Positions 1 through 7,622 of a stretch of DNA of 28,969 nucleotides are shown piece after piece. The position numbers were made by a program, and so were the translations under genes. The stretch comes from an uncultured Eubacteriales bacterium (lineage in GTDB: Bacteria; Bacillota; Clostridia; Oscillospirales; Ruminococcaceae), in NCBI GenBank assembly GCA_900318545.1, contig ONLC01000003.1, forward strand, positions 1-28,969, in the 5' to 3' direction. Positions within the stretch are counted from its first letter, which is position 1. Each line of letters starts with the position of its first letter. The notes under the pieces are model-generated. The model had not been told where the DNA came from and made no database searches. It saw only the letters and a list, made by a program, of their open reading frames with translations.

Positions 1-1
1 G

Positions 2-211
2 GATATAAAGAAACACTTCAAAACCTGTGAGACGAAAGAACTGTTTGCCGACCATCTAAGAAGATCGGTAATGTACTATTTCTGGAGTAAGTGCGAATGG
101 GAAGTTCTCGTTACGCCTCTATGTGAAGGTAGATCTCCAGTTGAAAAGAAGATTGATGTTGCGTGGCAGCTTATAAACAATTGGGAAGTGTTCGTAGATT
201 ATGTGTGGAGT
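2..211 (+). pseudogene. C-terminal fragment of a phage-type protein (contig edge, foreign piece)
   Basis: An open frame enters from the left edge and reads about 70 residues, including HLRRSVMYYFWSKCEWEVLV and, near the end, INNWEVFVDYVW. The aromatic-rich YYFWSKCEWE block followed by a NW-FVDYVW ending is one I recall from short uncharacterised proteins in Firmicutes phages and mobile elements; I know of no assigned function. The frame stays open beyond position 211 only because it enters GC-rich DNA, where it runs antisense to a deacetylase gene, so the true end is lost at the junction near 205-220. There is no start in the window. Base composition is clearly lower in GC than the sequence immediately to the right. 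Identity is from memory and needs a search. Confidence 0.45.
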
Positions 212-217
212 GCGAGG

Positions 218-622
218 CCCCAGAAGCGAGAGAACGATCCGCGCCGAATACTGCTGCAGCAGCGGCAGGACATAGACGTAATTATTATAGTATCCGTCGT
301 CAAAGCTGAGGATGATGGGCTTTTCCGGCAGCGGCGTGCCGTCGCGCACATAGGCGATGAGGTCCGCCATGACGATCGTCGTGTAGCCATTGTCGGCCAG
401 CCATTTCAGGTCCGCCTCGAACTCCCACGGCTGGATGGCGTCCTTGCCGGGTTTATCCGGCTTGACCTCATGATACATGATGATCGGCAGCAGCACGGGA
501 TCGGCCGCGGCGTCGGCCTCCCCGGCAGCATAGGCCGCGAACGGGCAGAACACGAACAGCACCGACAGCACGACGGCCATCACGCGCTGGGGAACCGGCA
601 GCACCTGGCGCACAGCACCCAT
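218..622 (-). pseudogene. Exported polysaccharide deacetylase, N-terminal part only
   Basis: About 135 residues of a NodB-type carbohydrate esterase are present. The N-terminus has a hydrophobic signal segment (residues about 14-33) ending in AAYAA, followed by LLPIIMYHEV (residues 44-53) and ILSFDDGYYNNY (about 104-115), the metal-binding DDGY motif of the CE4 family. Such enzymes remove acetyl groups from cell-wall or other polysaccharides outside the membrane. The protein breaks off after RIVLSLLG; the following codons are antisense to the phage-type fragment and do not resemble a deacetylase. The GAGAGGAG ribosome site touches the ATG at 622, so the GTG at 613 may be the true start. It lies 46 bases downstream of the ATPase stop on the same strand, so the two are probably neighbours in the donor genome. 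Confidence 0.7.
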
Positions 623-668
623 CTCCTCTCGTTGAAATCGGAGTTAGTGTGCGCCGACGCGGCAGAAA

Positions 669-2711
<2,043 letters not shown>

Positions 2712-2726
2712 GAGGTCGTGGTACTC

Positions 2727-4592
2727 GAACTTTTCAAGCGCCTCGAACGGGTCAACAGCGTTGCCCTTCGACTTCGACATCTTCTGACCGTTTTCGTCCT
2801 GAACAAGGCCGAGAACTATAACGTTCTTGAACGGAGCCTTGTCGAATATCAGAGTAGAGATAGCCAGCAGCGAATAGAACCAGCCTCTTGTCTGGTCAAC
2901 GGCTTCTGAAATGAAGTCAGCAGGGAACTGTGACTCAAAGAGCTCCTTGTTCTCAAAAGGATAGTGATGCTGTGCAAAAGGCATCGAGCCTGAATCGAAC
3001 CAGCAGTCTATTACCTCAGGTACACGCTTCATCTGCTTGCCGCACTCCGGACACTTGATGGTAACAGCATCGATAAACGGGCGATGCAGCTCAATATCCT
3101 CGGGGCAGTTGTCAGACATCGACTTCAGCTCCTCGATAGAGCCGATAGAGTGGCGGCAGCCGCACTCACACTCCCAGATGTTGAGAGGTGTGCCCCAGTA
3201 TCTGTTTCTTGAAATGCCCCAGTCCTGAACATTTTTCAGCCAGTCACCGAAACGGCCTGTACCTATGCTCTCGGGGATCCAGTTTATAGTGTTGTTGTTT
3301 GCGATGAGCCTGTCCTTCACGTCTGTCATCTTGATGAACCATGTATCTCTTGCATAGTAGATAAGAGGCGAATTACATCTCCAGCAATGAGGATAGTCAT
3401 GCTCGAATTTAGGTGCCGAGAAGAGCTTTCCGCTTTTGTCAAGGTCTTTGAGAACCTCGGGGTCGGCATCCTTTACAAAAAGGCCTGCAAAAGGAGTTTC
3501 CTCAGTCATGTTGCCCTTTCCGTCAACGAACTGAACGAAAGGCAGATCATAGTTCTTGCCTATTCTGGAGTCGTCCTCACCGAAAGCAGGTGCGATATGA
3601 ACGATACCCGTACCGTCTGACATGGTAACGTAGTTGTCGCAGGTAACAAAGTGAGCCTTCTTGTTCTGCTTCTGAGCAGCAATTCCCGAGCACTCAAACA
3701 GCGGCTCGTACTCGGTATATTCAAGGTCTTTTCCTGTGCAGCTCTCAAGGATCTCATAAGCAGGAGAGCCGTCCTTAGCAAGCGGTCCGAGAACTGTATC
3801 CAGCAGAGCCTGTGCCATTGTGTAGGTGTAGCCGTCAGCAGCCTTTACCTTGCAGTAGGTCTCATTTGGATTAACGCAGAGAGCTACGTTCGAGGGCAGT
3901 GTCCACGGAGTTGTCGTCCATGCGAGGAAGTACTCGTCCTTGCCCTTTATCTTAAATCTTGCGATAGCCGAGCGCTCCTTAACGAGCTTATAGCCCTGAG
4001 CTACCTCGTGAGAGGAAAGGGGAGTTCCGCATCTGGGGCAGTAAGGAACGATCTTGAAGCCCTTGTAAAGCAGACCCTTGTCATATATCTGTTTGAGAGC
4101 CCACCACTCGGACTCGATAAAATCATTGTGATAGGTAACATAGGGGTTCTCCATATCAGCCCAGAAGCCTACAGTTCCTGAGAAATCCTCCCACATACCC
4201 TTGTACTTCCATACGCTCTCCTTGCACTTCTCGATGAAGGGTTCAAGTCCGTATTCCTCGATCTGCTCCTTGCCGTCAAGACCGAGCATTTTCTCGACCT
4301 CAAGCTCAACAGGCAGTCCGTGAGTGTCCCAGCCTGCCTTTCTCGGAACCATAGCGCCCTTCATTGTGTGGTATCTCGGGATCATATCTTTGATAGCACG
4401 GGTAAGCACATGGCCGATGTGAGGCTTTCCGTTAGCGGTCGGAGGACCGTCATAGAAAACGTAGGATTCGCCCTTTTTGCGTGTGTCGATACTCTTTTCA
4501 AAGATGCCATTCTCGTCCCAGAACTTTTCGACTTCCTTTTCCCTCTGAACAAAGTTCAGATTGGTGTCCACTTTTTTGTACACTAAACTCAT
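2727..4592 (-). pseudogene. ileS: Isoleucyl-tRNA synthetase, C-terminally truncated at the junction
   Basis: About 622 residues of IleS, which charges tRNA-Ile with isoleucine in the cytoplasm. PHIGH of the HIGH motif is at residues 57-61 and KMSKS at 604-608; between them lie the CP1 editing insertion and Cys pairs such as CPRCG and CWRCN. After VDPFEALEKF the expected GADAIRWY is replaced by ATPase sequence, so the anticodon-binding half (some 400 residues) is lost. The frame stays open into the ATPase to 669, purely by chance. PPTANGKPHIGH resembles the eukaryote-like IleS2 class. ATG 4592 directly abuts AAAGG, so GTG 4583, with AAAGGA eight bases upstream, may be the real start. Transcription is from the promoter at 4872-4900 through a T-box. 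Confidence 0.9.
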
Positions 4593-4619
4593 CCTTTCAT
4601 TATTTTGCTTACAGGGAGG

Positions 4620-4866
4620 CAATAAAAAAAGCCCTCGCCCCGAAAAGGACGAAAGCCTGAAGCAATCGCAACCACCCATTCAGCATACATTTATATGCGT
4701 TCCCTATAACGCAGGAAAAAACGTCGCAGCCTACTGGATTTTCGGTGCGCAGCTGATAAAGTGATCTTCGGCAAAAAGCTGATCGTACCGCCCTCACACC
4801 AACGGCGGCTCGCTTTGACTTTCACTAAGTGCCTACTCTCTTCGTCATAGCCTTTACAAATATATG
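4620..4866 (-). ncRNA. T-box riboswitch (isoleucine) in the ileS leader
   Basis: The leader between the ileS promoter and gene has the parts of a T-box that senses uncharged tRNA. On the minus strand these are, in order: a stem I base with GACGAAGAGAGTAGG (around 4840-4855), an AGCGAGCCG/GGTGTG distal part, a specifier region GAAGATCACT with the ATC isoleucine codon at 4763-4765 followed by a purine, the T-box sequence GGGTGGTTGCGA (about 4666-4677) that pairs with the tRNA CCA end, and a terminator hairpin (4631-4657) followed by seven T. The Ile codon agrees with the downstream gene. The exact stem I boundaries are estimated. Confidence 0.88.
4623..4657 (-). terminator. T-box intrinsic terminator before ileS
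   Basis: On the minus strand GGCTTTCGTCC pairs with GGGCGAGGGCT (11 pairs including G-U pairs), followed by a run of seven T. This is the alternative fold to the antiterminator that contains the T-box sequence; uncharged tRNA-Ile should favour readthrough. Confidence 0.88.
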
Positions 4867-4871
4867 CATAT

Positions 4872-4900
4872 AGTTTAGCACATTTGCAAAGGTTTGTCAA
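4872..4900 (-). promoter_or_regulatory. Promoter of the ileS T-box leader
   Basis: Minus strand TTGACA (4900-4895), a 17-base spacer and TAAACT (4877-4872): a full -35 match and a good -10. The predicted start of transcription near 4865 coincides with the beginning of stem I. Confidence 0.8.
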
Positions 4901-4946
4901 GCACAGAAATCAGAATTTGCGTGAACTTTTTGTGCTTTTGTCTTTA

Positions 4947-4975
4947 TTGACTTTGCCAACGAGATGTGGTATTAT
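4947..4975 (+). promoter_or_regulatory. Promoter of the zeta-like kinase gene
   Basis: TTGACT (4947-4952), a 17-base spacer and TATTAT (4970-4975), about 7 bases ahead of a predicted start near 4982. That leaves a very short leader before the ribosome site AGGAGG at 4990-4995. It is divergent from the ileS promoter, whose -35 lies about 47 bases away. Confidence 0.7.
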
Positions 4976-5002
4976 AAATAAGAACAGAGAGGAGGACTTG
5001 TC

Positions 5003-5572
5003 TTGAAATTATTCACGATCATAGGCGGAGTGAACGGAGTTGGAAAAAGCAGTTTGTCGGGTGTGCTTTCTGCTGAGAGTACTGAGCTCGGGCAGATCAT
5101 AGATACGGATAAAATAACTGCCGAATTATGCGGAGACAGGATAGCAGGCGGCAAGAAGGCTATTAAGCTTGTAAATGACTGTCTTGAAAGAGGCATAAAT
5201 TTCACTCAGGAGACCACGCTGTCAGGTGTACGAACGGTCAAAACGATCAAAAAAGCCCGTGAGCTTGATTATTTTGTAAGGCTCTATTATATTGGTGTCA
5301 ATTCCTCCGAAGAAAGCATTGTGAGAATACAAAACCGTGTTCGCAAGGGCGGTCATAATATAGCAAGCTCAGATGTTGAAAGGCGTTTTGCCAAACGTTT
5401 TGATGACCTGTCAAATGTTTTGCCTTATTGTAATGAAGTGCGGTTTTATGATAATGAGAACGGCTTTTCAGAGATCGCTGAATATAAAAACGGCTCATTG
5501 ATCGTGAAGACTGAGAAAGTCCCTGATTGGCTGAAAGAATTAAGGGCATATCTGGGGGGAACGTATGCTTAA
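5003..5572 (+). CDS. Zeta-toxin-like P-loop kinase (COG4185 type)
   Basis: A 189-residue nucleotide-binding protein. GGVNGVGKSS (residues 8-17) is a Walker A loop, IIDTDKI (33-39) supplies the acidic residue after strand two, QETTLSG (about 69-75) matches the ETTLSG signature, and RVRKGGHNI followed by ERRF gives the arginine lid and sensor region of the COG4185 family, related to zeta/PezT toxins. Zeta toxins phosphorylate UDP-N-acetylglucosamine; whether this protein does so is unknown. The start is TTG 5003, seven bases after a perfect AGGAGG at 4990-4995; an earlier TTG hits a stop at once. The 3' end overlaps a 46-codon gene by 8 bases, so the two are probably coupled. No classical antitoxin gene lies upstream. 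Confidence 0.8.
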   Translation: MKLFTIIGGVNGVGKSSLSGVLSAESTELGQIIDTDKITAELCGDRIAGGKKAIKLVNDCLERGINFTQETTLSGVRTVKTIKKARELDYFVRLYYIGVNSSEESIVRIQNRVRKGGHNIASSDVERRFAKRFDDLSNVLPYCNEVRFYDNENGFSEIAEYKNGSLIVKTEKVPDWLKELRAYLGGTYA

Positions 5573-5705
5573 ACTATTATTCTACCTTATCACCCTTCCG
5601 TTTCAGATCATAAGGCTTATCTTCTTCCCCGCAAAAAAGCCAAAGCCAAATGATAAGCCCTACACCGCAGATGAAATGTACTTTTATGATGAGATATTAA
5701 AGTAA
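5565..5705 (+). CDS. 46-residue small membrane protein, unknown function
   Basis: A short reading frame starts inside the last codons of the kinase gene (8-base overlap) with a G-rich TGGGGGGA four bases before ATG, a typical arrangement for translational coupling. The product has a hydrophobic N-terminal segment (LLFYLITLPFQIIRLIFF, residues 4-21), a basic PAKKPKPNDKP stretch, and an acidic aromatic tail ending in EMYFYDEILK. One membrane pass with a cytoplasmic tail is likely. The stop is followed at once by a strong hairpin terminator, so the gene ends the transcript neatly. I do not recognise a family. It could be a partner of the kinase, or a non-functional frame; the overlap, composition and terminator position favour a real gene. 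Confidence 0.6.
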   Translation: MLKLLFYLITLPFQIIRLIFFPAKKPKPNDKPYTADEMYFYDEILK

Positions 5706-5745
5706 AAATGACTGCTGAATGTATTCTGATTTCAGCAGTCATTTT
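5705..5745. terminator. Bidirectional terminator between convergent genes
   Basis: A perfect 15-base inverted repeat, AAAATGACTGCTGAA (5705-5719) and its complement at 5731-5745, with T-rich tracts leaving on both sides. It starts at the last base of the small membrane protein stop codon and contains the TGA stop of the XRE gene (5739-5741), so it serves both transcripts. Confidence 0.85.
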
Positions 5746-5957
5746 AGTTTTCTTTTTTCATCGGTCAGGTCAGTAAGGTAGTCCATACTGACATTATAGT
5801 GCTTTGCTAGAATGACCATTTTATACAAAGGTATCTCTCTTTTGCCTTTTTCGTATTCGCTGTATACCTGCTGAGTGGTCTTTATCAGTTCGGTGACCTG
5901 CTTTTGTGTCAGATCATGGTCTTCTCTCAGGTCACGAAGCCTTCTATAGTAAAACAT
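5739..5957 (-). CDS. XRE-family helix-turn-helix regulator
   Basis: A 72-residue DNA-binding protein. The five-helix HTH_3 fold is clear: LRDLREDHDLTQKQVTELI with recognition segment TTQQVYSEYEKGKREIPL, then LYKMVILAKHYNVSMDYLTDLTD. It is the compact repressor type with no extra sensor domain. ATG 5957 is chosen because GAGGA sits seven bases upstream; an in-frame ATG at 5990 would add 11 residues but has no ribosome site. It converges on the kinase pair and diverges from the zinc-ribbon gene. By analogy with similar cassettes it probably represses its own promoter and perhaps the divergent one through the palindrome at 6029-6046. Pairing with the zeta-like kinase as an antitoxin is possible, but the opposite orientation argues against a classical operon. 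Confidence 0.85.
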   Translation of the reverse strand: MFYYRRLRDLREDHDLTQKQVTELIKTTQQVYSEYEKGKREIPLYKMVILAKHYNVSMDYLTDLTDEKRKLK

Positions 5958-5995
5958 ATTGATCCTCGTTATAACTTTGTTTTTATTCACAAATT

Positions 5996-6001
5996 ATTAT
6001 A
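5996..6001 (-). promoter_or_regulatory. Putative -10 box of the XRE gene
   Basis: TATAAT on the minus strand, about 39 bases upstream of the chosen start. No convincing -35 box sits at 17 bases, so an activator or weak basal expression is possible. Confidence 0.45.
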
Positions 6002-6021
6002 ACACAGATTTTGTAAAACTA

Positions 6022-6050
6022 TTGACAATACATGAAAATCCATGTATAAT
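6022..6050 (+). promoter_or_regulatory. Consensus promoter of the zinc-ribbon gene with embedded operator-like palindrome
   Basis: TTGACA (6022-6027), a 17-base spacer and TATAAT (6045-6050): both hexamers are perfect. The spacer and its edges form TACATG-AAAATC-CATGTA (6029-6046), a 6-base inverted repeat. A related but imperfect CATGGGTTTTTATG follows at about 6059-6072. This is a natural place for the neighbouring XRE protein to bind and block transcription. Confidence 0.7.
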
Positions 6051-6122
6051 AATCGTAGCATGGGTTTTTATGTGAATTGATTATAACGATACACTTATAT
6101 ATAATTAAGGAGTTTTAATGAT

Positions 6123-7286
6123 ATGATTTGTCCGAGATGTGGAGATTTTATAGAGAGCAACAATCAAAAGTTCTGTGCGAAGTGCGGATATAGCTTTTTG
6201 AGTGCTGAACAGCAAGCTCAATGGGCGAATTACAGGTATCAGAGAATACAGGATATGAATAGATCGCAGAGAGTACCATATCCTGAACAAAACGTAAAAA
6301 AGGGGCTTGGTGCAGTTCCTGTATTTGTGATAGTTTTTCTTATAATCGTGATTATAGGCGTTATATTTGGCATAGCACGAGGGCTTTTGGGAGAGAGTGA
6401 CGGCAATAATGACAAAAAAGCCGTTCGTGAATTTGTGAATACAACAGCAACGTGTCAAACAGTAACAAGCACATCAACCAAAGCCGAAACAAAAAGAACT
6501 ACAAAAAGAACAACAACTACCACAACTACAGCACAAACTACAACTAAGCCGCAGCTAGAGCCTATAACGATCAATGAAACATTAGTGTATGATGCCAACA
6601 ATGTGAAAATCTATATCAAAGATATTGAAGATAACGTAATCAGTTTCTATATTGAAAATAATTCCGATAAGAATTATAATTTTGCGGCACATTCGTATGC
6701 TGTAAATGGTGTAATGACAAGGAACAATATTTATGATATGTATTGCGATGTTGCAGCCAATTCAAAAGCAAACGCAAAATTGGAGATAGATAAGACTTTC
6801 CTCAAAGAGTTTGATGTTACTACTATCAATACAATGGATATATGTTTTTGGGCTTATGACAATGCAGTATCTGCCAAGGACTTTGACACAGGTTGTTTGA
6901 GGATAATCACAAACAAAGAAGAGGATATAAAGGTCGAAGCCAAAAATAATATGTATGCTGATAATAATATATCGGTTGATTATATCGGACGTACAAGTCA
7001 GGACTACAAATTCTGCATAACAAATAACAGAGATAATTTGATAGATTTTGATATTGAAGATGTCACTGTCAATGGTTACACGATTACTCTTTGGGACCTC
7101 GATATATATGATTGTGAGGTTCTTAACAATTGTCAATATGTTTATACTATTCATATCGACAAAGAAGCATTAAAGGATAATGCTATAGATAAAGTTGAGA
7201 CAATTCAGTATAATGTTAAGATAAGGGATAACGGAGATTATTTTGATGATTGGGCTACAGGTAATATTTCAGTTGATATAGATTGA
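6123..7286 (+). CDS. Zinc-ribbon membrane protein with Thr-rich linker and duplicated C-terminal domain
   Basis: A 387-residue protein of unknown function. Residues 1-25 form a zinc ribbon, with CPRCG (3-7) and CAKCG (18-22). One membrane helix spans about 63-87 (VPVFVIVFLIIVIIGVIFG), a Thr-rich linker runs about 106-141, and the rest is a beta-rich region in two similar halves, each with an I-x-DI or VDYIGR strand, a central F-I-NN motif (ISFYIENNSDKN, YKFCITNNRDNL) and a following VNG. The zinc ribbon should be cytoplasmic and the tandem domains extracellular. ATG 6123 has AAGGAG ten bases upstream; ATG 6118 meets a stop at once. The gene is markedly more AT-rich than the housekeeping genes nearby, which fits acquired DNA. 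A strong hairpin terminator follows. Confidence 0.75.
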   Translation: MICPRCGDFIESNNQKFCAKCGYSFLSAEQQAQWANYRYQRIQDMNRSQRVPYPEQNVKKGLGAVPVFVIVFLIIVIIGVIFGIARGLLGESDGNNDKKAVREFVNTTATCQTVTSTSTKAETKRTTKRTTTTTTTAQTTTKPQLEPITINETLVYDANNVKIYIKDIEDNVISFYIENNSDKNYNFAAHSYAVNGVMTRNNIYDMYCDVAANSKANAKLEIDKTFLKEFDVTTINTMDICFWAYDNAVSAKDFDTGCLRIITNKEEDIKVEAKNNMYADNNISVDYIGRTSQDYKFCITNNRDNLIDFDIEDVTVNGYTITLWDLDIYDCEVLNNCQYVYTIHIDKEALKDNAIDKVETIQYNVKIRDNGDYFDDWATGNISVDID

Positions 7287-7298
7287 TTGAAAAAAACC

Positions 7299-7326
7299 AA
7301 CCGCTCGGGAATATTCCCGGGCGGTT
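7299..7326 (+). terminator. Terminator of the zinc-ribbon gene
   Basis: AACCGCTCGGGA and TCCCGGGCGGTT form a near-perfect 12-pair stem with a 4-base loop 12 bases after the stop codon, followed by TTTC. The T tract is short, but an A run precedes the stem. Confidence 0.75.
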
Positions 7327-7416
7327 TCGTGTCATATTTTGTGTCATATATATACTCACAATACTGATATTTAACCAAAAATCCAGTATATTTTATTTGA
7401 AATAGAGATAAATAAA

Positions 7417-7452
7417 ACCGCCTAAATACGTTGAATTGCGTAAATAGGCGGT
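7417..7452. terminator. Terminator downstream of tRNA-Lys, probably bidirectional
   Basis: ACCGCCTA-aa-TACG pairs with CGTA-aa-TAGGCGGT around an 8-base loop. On the minus strand, the direction of the tRNA gene, the stem is followed by TTTTATTT; on the plus strand by GTTTTTGT. Confidence 0.75.
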
Positions 7453-7464
7453 GTTTTTGTATAG

Positions 7465-7537
7465 TGAGCTATTGGGGATTCGAACCCCAGACCCTTTGAT
7501 TAAAAGTCAAATGCTCTGCCAACTGAGCTAATAGCTC
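7465..7537 (-). tRNA. tRNA-Lys (anticodon TTT)
   Basis: A 73-base cloverleaf on the minus strand. The acceptor stem is GAGCTAT/ATAGCTC with discriminator A, the D arm is AGCTCAGTTGGCAGAGC, the anticodon loop CTTTTAA lies on a TTTGA/TCAAA stem (anticodon at 7504-7502), and the T arm holds GGTTCGAATCC. The 3' CCA is not encoded. It has its own perfect promoter and a terminator. Zones beside tRNA genes are common insertion targets, and the accessory patch 4947-7326 lies next to its 3' end, but I see no direct repeat of the tRNA end that would mark an att site. Confidence 0.96.
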
Positions 7538-7559
7538 ATCACTTTACAGCGACTAACAT

Positions 7560-7588
7560 ATTATATCAGATTGTAAGAGCTTTGTCAA
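7560..7588 (-). promoter_or_regulatory. Consensus promoter of tRNA-Lys
   Basis: Minus strand TTGACA (7588-7583), a 17-base spacer and TATAAT (7565-7560), all consensus, 22 bases upstream of the mature tRNA 5' end. Confidence 0.85.
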
Positions 7589-7622
7589 GTATCTGAGGCA
7601 TTATTTTTATAAAATTTACAAA

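Noticed and set aside
5739..5957. XRE gene as antitoxin of the zeta-like kinase
   Set aside because: It converges on the kinase across a shared terminator and does not share an operon. The idea remains possible but is not supported by gene layout.
6470..6550. ACA/ACT-rich repeat tract
   Set aside because: It encodes the Thr-rich linker of the zinc-ribbon protein; it is low-complexity coding sequence, not a CRISPR array or other spaced repeat. The similar tract near 27885-27935 has the same explanation.
7287..7622. Attachment site at tRNA-Lys
   Set aside because: I looked for a copy of the tRNA 3' end near the edges of the accessory patch and saw none, and there is no integrase.
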